Positions 1 through 14,150 of a stretch of 64,000 nucleotides of DNA are shown here, one piece after another (position 1 is the first letter of the stretch; each line of letters opens with the position of its first letter). Origin of the DNA: Rhodococcus sp. SBT000017 (GTDB taxonomy: Bacteria; Actinomycetota; Actinomycetes; Mycobacteriales; Mycobacteriaceae); the NCBI RefSeq assembly GCF_003688915.1, contig NZ_REFU01000001.1, positions 3,596,001 to 3,660,000 on the forward strand, written 5' to 3'. The notes beneath the pieces were generated by a model, which had not been told where the DNA came from, ran no database searches, and worked only from the letters and a program-made list of their open reading frames with translations. The position numbers and the translations under genes were made by a program.

Positions 1-648
1 CCCAATGCAGAACTGTTGGATGCCAAGGGAATCGGTTACATCGATGCCGGAGTATCCGGTGGCGTCTGGGGCCTGAAGAACGGTTACGGCCTGATGGTCG
101 GTGGCCAGGACGAGCATGTCGCCCGTGCGATGCCGATCTTCGATGCGTTGCGTCCCGAGGGCGAGCGCGCGGACGGCTTCGTGCACGCCGGTCCGGTCGG
201 TGCCGGTCACTACTCGAAGATGGTGCACAACGGCATCGAGTACGGGTTGATGCAGGCCTACGCCGAGGGTTACGAGATCCTCGAAGCCGAAGAACTCGTG
301 CAGGACGTGCAAGGCGTGCTGCGGGCCTGGAGCAAGGGCACGGTCGTGCGGTCCTGGCTGCTCGATCTGTTGGTCGAAGCGCTCGGTCAGGATCCGGAGT
401 TCAGCGAGATCTCCGGGTACACCGAGGATTCCGGTGAAGGACGCTGGACCGTCGAGGAAGCCATCCGTCACGCTGTCCCCGCGCCGGTGATCTCCGCGGC
501 GTTGTTCGCGAGATTTGCGTCGCGGCAAGAGGATTCGCCTGCAATGAAGGCTGTCTCTGCACTGCGGAACCAGTTCGGCGGGCATGCGGTCAAGAAGGCC
601 GATGCCGACGAGACGCTGCGCGCCCCGGCGCCGAAGAACACCGAGTAA
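1..648 (+). CDS. gnd: 6-phosphogluconate dehydrogenase, decarboxylating (5' truncated by window)
   Basis: Cytosolic pentose-phosphate enzyme oxidising 6-phosphogluconate to ribulose 5-phosphate and CO2. The frame is open from base 1, so the N-terminal Rossmann domain lies upstream. The visible part has the substrate-binding stretch DAGVSGGVWG near its start and the catalytic-lysine motif KMVHNGIEYG, followed by the all-helical domain. The total length implied (215 codons here plus a nucleotide-binding domain) suits the short YqeC-type enzyme. The TAA stop abuts the recF GTG directly, so it is probably cotranscribed with recF. The dnaN-gnd-recF order is typical of actinobacteria. Confidence 0.93.
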   Translation, partial: PNAELLDAKGIGYIDAGVSGGVWGLKNGYGLMVGGQDEHVARAMPIFDALRPEGERADGFVHAGPVGAGHYSKMVHNGIEYGLMQAYAEGYEILEAEELVQDVQGVLRAWSKGTVVRSWLLDLLVEALGQDPEFSEISGYTEDSGEGRWTVEEAIRHAVPAPVISAALFARFASRQEDSPAMKAVSALRNQFGGHAVKKADADETLRAPAPKNTE

Positions 649-1899
649 GTGTTCGTCCGGTCTCTGCAGCTACACGATTTCCGATCCTGGGACGACCTCA
701 CCGTCGACCTCGGACCGGGTTCGACCGTGTTCGTAGGGCCCAACGGACACGGCAAGACCAATCTGCTCGAGTCGCTCAATTATCTGTCGACGTTGTCCTC
801 CCATCGTGTGTCCTCGGACGCTCCCATGATTCGGGCAGGCGCCGCCAAGGCGTTCGTGGGCAGCGCCGTGGTCAATCACGGTCGGGAACTGATCATCGAT
901 GTGGAGCTTCTCGAAGGCAGGGCCAACAAGGCTCGGATGAACAGGTCACCGCTGCGGCGCCCACGCGAAATCCTGGGCGTGTTGCAGAGTGTGCTGTTCG
1001 CTCCCGAGGATCTCTCGCTGGTCCGCGGCGATCCCGGCGAGCGACGACGCTATCTCGACGAGCTACTCACCACTCGTATTCCTCGAATGGCCACTGTCCG
1101 TGCCGATTACGACAAGGTTCTGCGGCAAAGGTCGGCTCTGCTCAAGACGGCGAGTGGGTCGTTGCGCCGCGGATCGTCGTCGGGCGACGGCGCGAGTGCC
1201 CTTGCCACCCTGGACGTCTGGGACGGTCATCTCGCGGCGCACGGAGCTCGATTGCTGGCTGCCAGAATAGCTTTGGTGCACGAGCTGATGCCTTTCGTGC
1301 AACAGGCCTACAGCTCGATCGCTCCGGAATCGCGGTTGGCTGCCGTCGCCTATCGCTGCAGTCTGGCCGATGCGCTCCCGCCGGAATTCTCCGATGCCGA
1401 TCGTGCCCCCGAACCCGATGACATCGAGGTGTTGGAAGCTGCTTTCCTGCATCAACTTTCGGTGATGAGACAGCGTGAGATCGAACGCGGGGTGTGCCTG
1501 GTGGGACCGCACCGCGACGACCTGGAATTGATGCTCGGTGATCAACCGACCAAAGGCTTTGCCAGCCATGGTGAATCGTGGTCGTATGCACTGTCGTTGC
1601 GGCTCGGCTCCTTTGCGTTGTTGCGGGAGGACGGTACGGACCCGGTCCTGATGCTCGACGACGTGTTCGCCGAGCTCGACCGAAAGAGGCGCGCGGCGTT
1701 GGCGACGGTGGCCGCCGGCGCAGAGCAGGTCCTCATCACGGCGGCGGTACCGGAGGACGTACCTCCCGAACTCGATGCCAGGCGCTACGGGGTCGAGGCA
1801 ACGCAGAGCTCGGATTCCGGTGCAGCAGGACGTATCTCGCGCATCTCCGAGTTGTCGGACGATACCGGAATCGCACGTTCGGAAGGTGAGGATCGATGA
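649..1899 (+). CDS. recF: DNA replication and repair protein RecF
   Basis: SMC-like ATPase that helps load RecA at single-strand gaps. The 416-aa protein has an N-terminal Walker A motif GPNGHGKTN at about residues 29-37, the RecF-type segment [25 protein letters not shown] near 125-147, a signature-like stretch around [17 protein letters not shown], and a Walker B/D-loop [11 protein letters not shown] near 335-345. Start is GTG, immediately after the gnd stop. The stop overlaps the dciA start as ATGA, indicating translational coupling. Length and neighbours are normal for actinobacterial RecF. Confidence 0.96.
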   Translation: MFVRSLQLHDFRSWDDLTVDLGPGSTVFVGPNGHGKTNLLESLNYLSTLSSHRVSSDAPMIRAGAAKAFVGSAVVNHGRELIIDVELLEGRANKARMNRSPLRRPREILGVLQSVLFAPEDLSLVRGDPGERRRYLDELLTTRIPRMATVRADYDKVLRQRSALLKTASGSLRRGSSSGDGASALATLDVWDGHLAAHGARLLAARIALVHELMPFVQQAYSSIAPESRLAAVAYRCSLADALPPEFSDADRAPEPDDIEVLEAAFLHQLSVMRQREIERGVCLVGPHRDDLELMLGDQPTKGFASHGESWSYALSLRLGSFALLREDGTDPVLMLDDVFAELDRKRRAALATVAAGAEQVLITAAVPEDVPPELDARRYGVEATQSSDSGAAGRISRISELSDDTGIARSEGEDR

Positions 1900-2459
1900 C
1901 CGACGACGACGCGACGCCCCCGGGCAACGGTGAGGTACCGGAATTGAAGGGCGTCGATCTGGCGCGTCGAGCACTCGAGGACGCCCGTGCCGCAGCCAAG
2001 GCCAGTGGCAAATCGGTGGGGCAGGGACGGTCGTCGCCCACCGGCGGAGTTCGAGCACTGCGGGGCCGTCGTAGACGCGGTTGGTCGGGAGCCGGGCCCG
2101 ACGACCGTGATCCGCAGGCCTTCGGGGCGTTGGCGAACTCGATCGCGTCCAAGCGTGGGTGGTCGGCCAAGGTGTCCGAGGGTGCGGTGCTGGGCCGGTG
2201 GCCCAGCGTGGTGGGTGAGGACATCTCGGCTCACGCGGATCCCACCGGTCTCAAGGACGGAGTGTTGAGTATTTCCGCCGAGTCCACGGCGTGGGCGACA
2301 CAGTTGAGGCTGATGCAATCGCAGATTCTGGCCAAGATCGCAGCGGCCGTCGGTCACGGCGTGGTGACCTCTCTGCGCATCACCGGTCCGACGACGCAGA
2401 GCTGGAGAAAGGGCGAGCGTCACGTGCGTGGACGGGGCCCACGCGACACGTACGGATAG
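1896..2459 (+). CDS. dciA: DciA (DUF721) replicative helicase operator
   Basis: Homologue of mycobacterial Rv0004/DciA, which works with the replicative helicase DnaB in bacteria lacking DnaC/DnaI-type loaders. The 187-aa protein has a basic, disordered N-terminal half rich in Arg and Gly (residues 40-70), then the DUF721 domain: [23 protein letters not shown] followed by a KH-like segment [17 protein letters not shown]. Family assignment rests on this domain plus the conserved slot between recF and gyrB. Starts inside the recF stop. Confidence 0.9.
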   Translation: MTDDDATPPGNGEVPELKGVDLARRALEDARAAAKASGKSVGQGRSSPTGGVRALRGRRRRGWSGAGPDDRDPQAFGALANSIASKRGWSAKVSEGAVLGRWPSVVGEDISAHADPTGLKDGVLSISAESTAWATQLRLMQSQILAKIAAAVGHGVVTSLRITGPTTQSWRKGERHVRGRGPRDTYG

Positions 2460-2628
2460 TGAGACGTCCCAACGATGGCTTCTCGAACCGGCTGGTCCAG
2501 GTGATCCTCAACAGATGTTGGGGCCAGTGTTGCTGTGACATGGTCGATGTGCGTAGCGTGATTCGCGACACTCAGCGGTCGGGGGATCGATGAAGATGTT
2601 CTACGCGGCCATCGGACGAGGAGAAGTT

Positions 2629-3546
2629 GTGTCTGCACCAACGAAGAAGGCATCGACAGCGGCCGTCGATGTGGACGGAACCCCCGAAGACCGTGTCATT
2701 CTGCATGCTCGAAATGTCGAGTTCGACTGGGAATCTCTGCCGCTGCATTACATGGACGGCAACCCATTGGCGACTCACCTGATCAACGTGATGCACCTGC
2801 TCCTGCCCGAGGGTGAGGAATGGTTCGTGCGCACGTTCAAGGAAGCGCTGCCGCTCATCCACGACGATCAGCTGCGCGACGACGTGATCGGATTCATCGG
2901 CCAGGAAGCCATGCATGCGCAGGCGCACACCGATGTCCACGATCAGCTGCGGGCGCACGGCATCGATGTCGATCCGTACGTCGATCAGATGAAGTTCCTG
3001 TTCGGCCGCGCCCTCGGCAACAGGTCCGGGCACGGCCAGAACAGTCTGGTCGAGCGTCTCGCCCTCATCGCCGCCGCCGAGCACTTGACCGCCTTCCTCG
3101 GCGATTGGGTTCTCAATGCCAGGGAGTTGGACGAGGCCGACGTCGATCCGATCATGCTGGATCTGCTGCGGTGGCACGGAGCCGAGGAGGTCGAGCATCG
3201 ATCGGTGGCCTACGAGGTGATGCGATACTTCGACGTCCGCCCGGCCCGCCGGATTCGTACGTATGTCGTCATCGCGCCCACCCTCGTGTGGTTCTGGACT
3301 CGCGGTGTTCGTTATCTGATGAGCCAGGATCCGACGCTGGCGCACCTTCCACCCAAGCAGCGCACACCCTCGTTCCGAGAATTCCGCCGAGTGGCCAAGG
3401 CCGGTCTGTTCCCGACCCCGATGTCGATGGTGAAGGCGTCTCTTCGCTACTTCAAGAGCACGTACCACCCTTCCCAGGAAGGGTCGACGGCGCAGGCAGT
3501 GCAGTATTTGGCCACCTCACCGGCAGCTCGGTCCGCCGATCGATGA
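2629..3546 (+). CDS. Metal-dependent hydrolase family protein (PF10118-like)
   Basis: Resembles the poorly characterised metal-dependent hydrolase family PF10118, common in mycolata. Metal-ligand-like motifs are GQEAMHAQAH near residue 91-100 and GAEEVEHRSVAYEVM about 90 residues later, an arrangement like helical di-metal proteins. A hydrophobic stretch YVVIAPTLVWFWTRG follows. I chose GTG 2629 because GAGGAG precedes it at good spacing; ATG 2590, adding 13 residues, is the alternative. The stop overlaps the next ATG as ATGA, so this protein and the reductase are made together, suggesting the reductase is its redox partner. Substrate unknown. Confidence 0.8.
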   Translation: MSAPTKKASTAAVDVDGTPEDRVILHARNVEFDWESLPLHYMDGNPLATHLINVMHLLLPEGEEWFVRTFKEALPLIHDDQLRDDVIGFIGQEAMHAQAHTDVHDQLRAHGIDVDPYVDQMKFLFGRALGNRSGHGQNSLVERLALIAAAEHLTAFLGDWVLNARELDEADVDPIMLDLLRWHGAEEVEHRSVAYEVMRYFDVRPARRIRTYVVIAPTLVWFWTRGVRYLMSQDPTLAHLPPKQRTPSFREFRRVAKAGLFPTPMSMVKASLRYFKSTYHPSQEGSTAQAVQYLATSPAARSADR

Positions 3547-4676
3547 CCAAACGCACGTTGCGGAGCAAGCTCGGCGCAATGGCACAGATGGTCGACTCGT
3601 TTCGAATGGGACGCACGATTCCGAAGAATCTGTACGGCCGTGACGAGCCCGATCAGACCGTGTCGCTGGTGACCGATGCGCTCGACAAATGGTTCGCTCT
3701 GCTCGACGGTGATGACTACGACGCGTCGTTCGCGGCGCCGCCCGTCGCTCGCACCCGATTGCTGACCTTGGTCTCACGCGAGGTGCTGTGCGTCGACGAG
3801 CAGGTGGTCCAACTGACGTTCTCGGCCGCCGACGGCGCGGTGCTGCCTGCGTGGGCACCGGGAATGCATCTGGACTTCTATCTCCCGTCCGGACGCCGTC
3901 GGCAGTACTCGTTGTGTGGGCGACCGGATGCCGACTCGTACTCCATCGCGGTGCGCCTGGTGCCCGACGGCGGCGGCGGGTCGCGCGAGATGCACGATCT
4001 TCCGGTCGGCACCGAGGTCGCAATTCGGGGTCCGCGCAACGGTTTTCCGTTCGTACGGTCCGAGCATGCAGTGTTCGTCGCCGGAGGAATCGGGATAACC
4101 GACATCATCTCGATGGTGCGCCGGGCTCGGGAGACGGGGATGGACTGGCACCTGGTCTACTGCGGACGTTCGCGTGAATCGATGCCGTTCCTCGACGAGA
4201 TCGCCGACTGGGAGGCCGATCGCGTGACGGTGCGCACCGACGATGTGGACGGCATGCCGTCGAGCATGGATCTGCTCGGTGCCGCGGCACCCGGCGGTTC
4301 GGTCTACGTATGCGGACCGCCGCCGATGATCGATCTGGTTCGCGCCTCGTTCGACTCGTTGCCCGCGACACATCTGCACTTCGAGCGGTTCTCGCCTCCG
4401 CCGGTGAAGAACGGCGCCGAGTTCGAGGTGCAGCTCGTCGATTCCGGTCAGGTCATCGCAGTGGGTTCGGACGAGACTGCGCTGCATGCCATTCGGCGTC
4501 TGCGCCCGGATGTGGCGTACTCCTGCCAGCAGGGGTTCTGCGGGACGTGCCGGGTTCGAGTGCTGAGCGGAACACCGCAGCATCGAGAGAATCGGCTCAC
4601 GGCCGAGGAGCAGCAACACGAGATGTTGATCTGCGTCTCGCGGTCCGAGGGCGAACGGATCGTGCTCGATCTCTAG
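3543..4676 (+). CDS. Ferredoxin reductase-type oxidoreductase with C-terminal 2Fe-2S domain
   Basis: Phthalate dioxygenase reductase/VanB-like electron transfer protein, 377 aa. Domain order: flavin-binding barrel with RQYSL (119-123), NAD(P)H domain with GGIGIT (181-186) and YVCGPPPM (255-262), then a plant-type ferredoxin domain with cysteines 328, 333, 336 and 364 (CQQGFCGTC...C). The frame is open far upstream, but the ATG at 3543 overlaps the upstream stop as ATGA and begins at the expected N-terminus. Likely passes electrons from NAD(P)H to an oxygenase or to the coupled metal-dependent protein. Partner unproven. Confidence 0.88.
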   Translation: MTKRTLRSKLGAMAQMVDSFRMGRTIPKNLYGRDEPDQTVSLVTDALDKWFALLDGDDYDASFAAPPVARTRLLTLVSREVLCVDEQVVQLTFSAADGAVLPAWAPGMHLDFYLPSGRRRQYSLCGRPDADSYSIAVRLVPDGGGGSREMHDLPVGTEVAIRGPRNGFPFVRSEHAVFVAGGIGITDIISMVRRARETGMDWHLVYCGRSRESMPFLDEIADWEADRVTVRTDDVDGMPSSMDLLGAAAPGGSVYVCGPPPMIDLVRASFDSLPATHLHFERFSPPPVKNGAEFEVQLVDSGQVIAVGSDETALHAIRRLRPDVAYSCQQGFCGTCRVRVLSGTPQHRENRLTAEEQQHEMLICVSRSEGERIVLDL

Positions 4677-6975
<2,299 letters not shown>

Positions 6976-7043
6976 TCACTTCCCTTCACGCACCGATGAG
7001 TTCTCTCGGTGCGTGGAGGTGACCGTTACTCGAGGAGATTTGC

Positions 7044-9587
<2,544 letters not shown>

Positions 9588-11021
9588 GTGAGCACTCCCA
9601 ACCGGCCTGGTAGCAGGCCCGGCCCCAGCGGTGGACCGGACAGCCGGGACGCCGCGCGGGCGGAGCAGCCCGCGCGTCCCGCGCCGCCCGAGGGAGCTCG
9701 CCCGGGCAATCGCCCGCAGCCGGCCACTCGTCCCGCGCCCGCCGCGGGCCGTGGCCCGGCCCCGCAGGGCGGTGCTCGGCCTCCGATGCGACCGGCACCG
9801 GGTGCTCCGAACGGTCCGGCACGTCCCGCCCAGGGACCCCCGCCCCCGCAGCGACCGCCTGCACCTCAGGGCCCGCCGCCGCAGGGACCGCCGGCGCAGG
9901 CTCCTCCGGGGGCCCCCAAGCAGGGTCCGCCTGCACCTCGGCAGGGACAGGCTCCCGCCGGTCCGCCGCAGCCGCCCCAGGGGCCCGGCCGTCAGCCCGG
10001 CCCAGGGCAGCAGGCGACCGGCCGGCCCAGCGGTGGTCCGCCGCCGAACGGTCAGCCACCGCAGCGGCAGGCACCGGCCGGTCAACCTCCACGGCAGGCA
10101 GCCCCGCAGCCAGCTGCCTCGCAGCCTGCAGCACCCGACGAGACCGTGCGCACTCCGGAGGTATCAGCCGAGTCGACGGCCGCCGGTGAAGCGTCTCGTA
10201 CGTCCGAGCCCGCACGGGGTCAGGATCAGGCCGGTCCGGCAGCGACGCAGGCGATGCCGGCCCAACAGAACGACGGTCCGCAAGGTGGCTCAGGAACGCC
10301 GCCTTGGCAGCGTGGTGCCGGTCAGCGGCCCGCACCGCAGGGAACGGACGACCGGCAGCAGCCGCAGAATCAGCCGCAGACCAACCTGTCCGGACGCGGA
10401 GCTGCGCTGCCTCCGAACGGTGAGTTCGATCGGTCCGCTCGGACGGCCGCCGAGCCGACCCAGCGCGAATCGACCGAGGACAAGACCGAACGGCGAGAAG
10501 CCGCCAGGTCCAAGGCTGCGGGCATCGACGGACCGACACGGCACATCGAACGCAAGGATCTGGCGAAGGACATGCCGGACCTGTCTGCCGTAAGGCACCC
10601 GGAGCCGTCCCTGTCCGAGCGTGCGGCCCCCGCGGCCATCACGGCTGTACCCAGTGCGGACGGCGATCCGCTGCGGGCGACCATCCAGATCCGCAAGATC
10701 GATCCGTGGTCGACGCTCAAGATCGCCCTCGTGATCGCCGTGTCACTGTTCTTCGTGTGGATGGTGTCGGTCGGCCTGCTGTACGCCGTGCTCGACGGCA
10801 TGGGCGTCTGGGAACGGCTCAACAGTGCGTTCACCGAGATCGTCAACGAATCCGGCGGCGGCGGACTGGTCAGTGCCGGGCAGGTATTCGGCTACGCGGC
10901 CGTGATCGGTGTGATCAATGTCGTACTGTTCACCGCTCTGACGACCATTGGTGCCTTCATCTACAACCTGTCGTCGGACCTGGTCGGTGGCGTCGAAGTG
11001 ACACTGGCAGACCGCGACTGA
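9588..11021 (+). CDS. DUF3566 membrane protein with long Pro/Gly/Gln-rich N-terminus
   Basis: Homologue of the membrane protein after gyrA in mycobacteria (Rv0007). Residues 1 to about 200 are almost entirely Pro, Gly, Gln, Ala and Arg and must be disordered. About 200-350 stays polar. The last 120 residues form the DUF3566 domain, starting near the motif [19 protein letters not shown], with two membrane segments (about 375-400 and 433-460) and the ending [17 protein letters not shown] start immediately after gyrA TAA, with AAGGAG inside gyrA. Function unknown; an envelope role is inferred from topology. The N-terminus is unusually long. Confidence 0.87.
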   Translation: MSTPNRPGSRPGPSGGPDSRDAARAEQPARPAPPEGARPGNRPQPATRPAPAAGRGPAPQGGARPPMRPAPGAPNGPARPAQGPPPPQRPPAPQGPPPQGPPAQAPPGAPKQGPPAPRQGQAPAGPPQPPQGPGRQPGPGQQATGRPSGGPPPNGQPPQRQAPAGQPPRQAAPQPAASQPAAPDETVRTPEVSAESTAAGEASRTSEPARGQDQAGPAATQAMPAQQNDGPQGGSGTPPWQRGAGQRPAPQGTDDRQQPQNQPQTNLSGRGAALPPNGEFDRSARTAAEPTQRESTEDKTERREAARSKAAGIDGPTRHIERKDLAKDMPDLSAVRHPEPSLSERAAPAAITAVPSADGDPLRATIQIRKIDPWSTLKIALVIAVSLFFVWMVSVGLLYAVLDGMGVWERLNSAFTEIVNESGGGGLVSAGQVFGYAAVIGVINVVLFTALTTIGAFIYNLSSDLVGGVEVTLADRD

Positions 11022-11037
11022 CCTGCACCATCGAGGG

Positions 11038-11076
11038 CCGTATCGGGCCGTTTTGGAAGACAGCGGCCCGATACGG
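11038..11076 (+). terminator. Stem-loop after the gyrA-DUF3566 operon
   Basis: Perfect 13-bp inverted repeat, CCGTATCGGGCCG (11038-11050) and CGGCCCGATACGG (11064-11076), with a 13-nt loop. It begins 16 nt after the stop codon. There is no U-tract after the stem, so it is a candidate intrinsic terminator of the U-less type or an RNA-stabilising hairpin. Confidence 0.55.
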
Positions 11077-11130
11077 TAATCTCATCCCTCGGTTCGAGGA
11101 GAGGTTTTCTTCGGTCCGAAGTAGTGATGA

Positions 11131-11204
11131 GGGCCTATAGCTCAGGCGGTTAGAGCGCTTCCCTGATAAGGAAGAGGTCGGAGGTTCAAGTCCTCCTAGG
11201 CCCA
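11131..11204 (+). tRNA. ileT: tRNA-Ile (GAT anticodon)
   Basis: 74-nt cloverleaf. Acceptor arms GGGCCTA/TAGGCCC, anticodon GAT at 11165-11167, T-loop GGTTCAAGTCC, discriminator A. CCA is not encoded. Position after gyrA and the DUF3566 gene matches mycobacterial ileT. Confidence 0.97.
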
Positions 11205-11231
11205 CACCGAACGAACGAAAAGAGGCAGGAC

Positions 11232-11342
11232 GTGAAAATCCTTCTTCTGGTCGCATCGGCGGTGATCGCAGTGCTGACACTATCGAAGGTGCGCTCGCAG
11301 CGCAGCGCAGACGGCGTCTGGCACAGCATCCCCACCGTGTGA
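11232..11342 (+). CDS. DLW-39 family small protein
   Basis: 36-residue protein, GTG start, with AGGCAGGA as ribosome-binding site 27 nt after tRNA-Ile. Sequence begins MKILLLVASAVIAVLTLSKV, one hydrophobic helix, followed by a basic stretch and DGVWHSIPTV. The hydrophobic N-terminus, the acidic-hydrophobic-Trp motif (here DGVW) and the location between the gyrA-linked tRNAs match the actinobacterial DLW-39 family of about 39 residues. Function unknown; probably a membrane microprotein. Confidence 0.75.
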   Translation: MKILLLVASAVIAVLTLSKVRSQRSADGVWHSIPTV

Positions 11343-11394
11343 CAATCGATCGGAGTGGACGTGTAAGGTTCGTCTACGATTACCGGCAACACCC

Positions 11395-11467
11395 GGGGCC
11401 TTAGCTCAGTTGGTAGAGCGCTGCCTTTGCAAGGCAGATGTCAGGAGTTCGAATCTCCTAGGCTCCA
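11395..11467 (+). tRNA. alaT: tRNA-Ala (TGC anticodon)
   Basis: 73-nt cloverleaf. Acceptor arms GGGGCCT/AGGCTCC with one G-U pair, anticodon loop TTTGCAA with TGC at 11428-11430, T-loop GAGTTCGAATCTC, discriminator A. CCA not encoded. Confidence 0.97.
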
Positions 11468-11471
11468 CAAC

Positions 11472-11505
11472 AAAAAGGACGTCCACTTCGGTGGGCGTCC
11501 TTTTT
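11472..11505 (+). terminator. Intrinsic terminator after tRNA-Ala
   Basis: 15-bp hairpin (11472-11486 with 11491-11505) around a TTCG loop. The 5' arm starts with five A and the 3' arm ends in TTTTT, so the U-tract pairs with the A-tract, making a potentially bidirectional rho-independent terminator. One G-T pair only. Confidence 0.9.
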
Positions 11506-11525
11506 CGTGTCCCCGGCCGGCCCCA

Positions 11526-11580
11526 AGTCCACTCGATGTGACATTGACCCCCCAAAAGTCCACTCGACGTGACATTGAGT
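11526..11580 (+). repeat. Intergenic hairpin repeat, copy 1 (degenerate stem)
   Basis: Left half AGTCCACTCGATGTGACATT is canonical. The spacer ends in AAAAGTCCACT as in other copies. The right half reads ACGTGACATTGAGT instead of ACGTCACATTGAGT, so here the halves look like direct rather than inverted repeats and the stem core is weakened. Lies 20 nt after the tRNA-Ala terminator. Confidence 0.85.
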
Positions 11581-11876
11581 GCCCTCGAGTGCCGAGAGGC
11601 CCGACGCGGATTCGACGGACCGGTTGTGATCGGACCCAAGGCGGTCTGTGCTTCGGCGCCCACATATCCAGACAGTCGTCGGTTCTGTGTTGTATCGGAG
11701 GCTCGGTCCTTAGCGTGGTCGGTGTGCAAGGCACGTCGGTTCTCGGATCGACGTGAATGGTCGCGACGGCGCACCGCAGGGGGGTGTGCCGTCGTTCGAT
11801 CTCGGCGGGCGGTGTTCGCCACTGTCTCGAATCGGTTGGCGATTCGGGCATCTCCAATTTCGAAGGAGCCCCGCAG
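11581..11876 (+). other. Noncoding region upstream of the desaturase gene
   Basis: 296 nt without a supported gene. A frame is open through part of it, but no start codon there has a ribosome-binding site. A stem-loop GACGGCGCACC (11765-11775) with GGTGTGCCGTC (11783-11793) lies in the probable leader. GAAGGAG near 11862 serves the downstream ATG. Promoter not identified. Confidence 0.5.
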
Positions 11877-12827
11877 ATGACGCGTGTTCTCGATCATGAA
11901 GAGCTGTTGACAGAACTCGACGGCACGCTGGAAGCCAATTTGAATCGTCATCTGTCGATGGCGAAGGAATGGCATCCGCATGATTACGTTCCGTGGGATC
12001 TGGGTCGGAACTTTGCGGCGATGGGTGGGCAGGACTGGTCTCTCGAGCAGTCGTCGTTGTCGGAATTGGCTCGCACGGCGATGATCACCAATTTGCTCAC
12101 CGAGGACAATTTGCCGTCGTACCACCGGGGGTTGGCAGACAATTTCTCGTTGGACGGTGCCTGGGGCACGTGGGTGGGTCGCTGGACTGCGGAAGAGAAT
12201 CGTCACGGCATCGTCATGCGCGATTATCTGGTGGTGACCCGTGCGGTCGACCCCGTGGAGTTGGAGCGGGCTCGAATGCATCACATGACGGTGGGTATCG
12301 ATGCGCCGATGGATGGTGCGAATTTTCTGCATTCGGTGGCGTACGTGACGTTTCAGGAGTTGGCGACGCGGGTGTCGCACCGAAACACGGGATTGGCGTG
12401 CGGAGATCCGGTGGCGGATCGAATGTTGGCTCGTGTTGCTGCGGACGAGAACCTGCACATGATCTTCTATCGGAACCTCGGTGAGGCGTCGCTGGATCTG
12501 GTGCCCGATCAGATGGTCCGGGCCATCACCGATGTCGCGACCGACTTCCAGATGCCGGGCCTGAACATGCCCAATTTCCGCAAGAACGCGATGACCTTGG
12601 CCAAGCACGGGATCTACGATCTCCGGCAGCATCTGGACGAGGTGTTGATGCCTGTTCTGCGCAAGTGGAAGATCTTCGAACGCGACGATTTCACGGGTGA
12701 GGGCGAGCGGGATCGCGATCGACTGGCAGCGTTCGTCGAAGACTTGGCGGAGAAGGCGACCAAGTTCGAGGAGTCCCGCGATCGACTGCTTGCCAGAGAG
12801 GCAGCGCGCGCCGAGAAGGCGTCCTGA
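11877..12827 (+). CDS. Acyl-[acyl-carrier-protein] desaturase (DesA-type)
   Basis: Soluble di-iron desaturase introducing a double bond into acyl-ACP, 316 aa. Iron-ligand motifs are visible: an upstream Glu in LLTEDN (about 76), E107-E-N-R-H110, and E191-N-L-H194 in AADENLHMIFYRN. The C-terminal 45 residues are charged and helical. Resembles mycobacterial DesA1/DesA2, implicated in unsaturated fatty acid or mycolate precursors. ATG chosen because GAAGGAG precedes it by about 9 nt; the open frame upstream lacks a credible start. Stands alone with its own leader. Confidence 0.9.
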   Translation: MTRVLDHEELLTELDGTLEANLNRHLSMAKEWHPHDYVPWDLGRNFAAMGGQDWSLEQSSLSELARTAMITNLLTEDNLPSYHRGLADNFSLDGAWGTWVGRWTAEENRHGIVMRDYLVVTRAVDPVELERARMHHMTVGIDAPMDGANFLHSVAYVTFQELATRVSHRNTGLACGDPVADRMLARVAADENLHMIFYRNLGEASLDLVPDQMVRAITDVATDFQMPGLNMPNFRKNAMTLAKHGIYDLRQHLDEVLMPVLRKWKIFERDDFTGEGERDRDRLAAFVEDLAEKATKFEESRDRLLAREAARAEKAS

Positions 12828-12981
12828 CCTGCTGTGCCTTCGCTGGCCAGAGTCGTGATCACGTCTCGGAGGTGTTAGAGTCCGGGCATCGTTGGGTCAT
12901 GTGAGGCGATGGCCGTAGTGCGTGGGGAGGGCCGATGGTGCCTGGGGGGTATCGGGTGAGTGGTGGTGTTCCTTTCGGTGA

Positions 12982-14031
12982 ATGCTGCCTCCACTCGGCC
13001 GAATCATGGCCTTGCACGGTTGGAATCGACTGGTGAGCAGGCCGAGGTTCGACGAGTCCGGCCGAATGCTCGCCGTGTTCGCGGCCGTCACCACAGTTCT
13101 CTACGCTGCCAGCGCGATAGCGTCGTGGTCGAATCTGACCGGTGCGCAGCAGGTTCTGGCCGCGTTGGCTCTGCTACTGGGTCCCGCGGCGATCGTCGTG
13201 CTGGCAAGGGCAGGTGTGCCGAGCCCCAAACAGGCGGTGGGATTCGCGACCGCGTTGTCGGTGATGGCACTCGCCTGTGCGTTGGGGAGCAGCGACACCA
13301 TGCCGGCGTTCTTGATCTGCGTCCAGGCGGCTATGTTCCTCGGGATGCACATCGGCGCGTTCTGGTCCGAACGCAGCGCGGGCATATGGGTTGCAGTGCT
13401 TGCTGTTTCGGCGGTCATCGGAGCGGCGATCGCGCCGTACGGAACGCCGTTCATCAGTTACATCCTCGTGGCGCTCGGCATCGTCGGTGCGACGGAGGTG
13501 TTCGGTGTCTTCGCGCGTCGAATGCGTTATTCCGCGACGCACGACGCGCTGACCGGTCTGCTCAACAGATTCGGTTTCGAGTCCAAAATCGAGAAGATGC
13601 TGCCGGCGTGTGCTGCTCGCGGTTTGTCGGTCAGCCTCGCCGTGCTCGACCTGGACAATTTCAAGGAGATCAACGACGAGTACGGCCACATTGCCGGTGA
13701 CGTCCTGCTCGCTCGGGTCTCGAAGGCCTGGAAGGGGCAGCTGACCAAAAGGGACGTTCTCGGTCGGCTCGGCGGAGACGAGTTCGTGTTGTTCATGCCG
13801 GGGGTTCTCGAAAAGGAGGCCTTGCAGATCATCGAGCGACTGCGCCGCGCTCATCGGGCGGAATGGAGCGTCGGATTGGCCTGCATGCCCGCGGGTCGCC
13901 GCTGGGGTGAGATCTATCGGGCAGCCGACGCCGATCTGTACCGGGCGAAGCGAAGCAGGCCGCCGAGGACGAGTCGGCCGTCCGATCCCGACGCCGGCTA
14001 CAGCGGCCCGATCCGCAGGATTGCGCAGTAG
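12982..14031 (+). CDS. Membrane-bound diguanylate cyclase (GGDEF)
   Basis: Makes the second messenger c-di-GMP from two GTP. About 180 N-terminal residues hold five or six hydrophobic helices, followed by a GGDEF domain opening with SATHDALTGLLNR and carrying an intact GGDEF in RLGGDEFVLF. Metal-binding Asp is in VLDLDNFKEIND. The I-site RxxD is not obvious. Start is uncertain: ATG 12982, or ATG 13006 (MALHGW...), neither with a strong ribosome-binding site. Forms a potential make/break pair with the EAL protein at 52536-53921. Confidence 0.88.
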   Translation: MLPPLGRIMALHGWNRLVSRPRFDESGRMLAVFAAVTTVLYAASAIASWSNLTGAQQVLAALALLLGPAAIVVLARAGVPSPKQAVGFATALSVMALACALGSSDTMPAFLICVQAAMFLGMHIGAFWSERSAGIWVAVLAVSAVIGAAIAPYGTPFISYILVALGIVGATEVFGVFARRMRYSATHDALTGLLNRFGFESKIEKMLPACAARGLSVSLAVLDLDNFKEINDEYGHIAGDVLLARVSKAWKGQLTKRDVLGRLGGDEFVLFMPGVLEKEALQIIERLRRAHRAEWSVGLACMPAGRRWGEIYRAADADLYRAKRSRPPRTSRPSDPDAGYSGPIRRIAQ

Positions 14032-14150
14032 CACTCACTCGCTGCACCATTGATCCCCAGATTTCATCCACAGGCTGGGGATAGATTTCCCGGCGCGGTG
14101 TACTTCTCGCGTTGACTCGTCGACAACGACGATGCTGCGGGGGATATGCG

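Noticed and set aside
2820..3542. Upstream extension of the ferredoxin reductase frame
   Set aside because: Arg/Pro-rich out-of-frame translation of the hydrolase gene; the coupled ATG at 3543 gives the family N-terminus.
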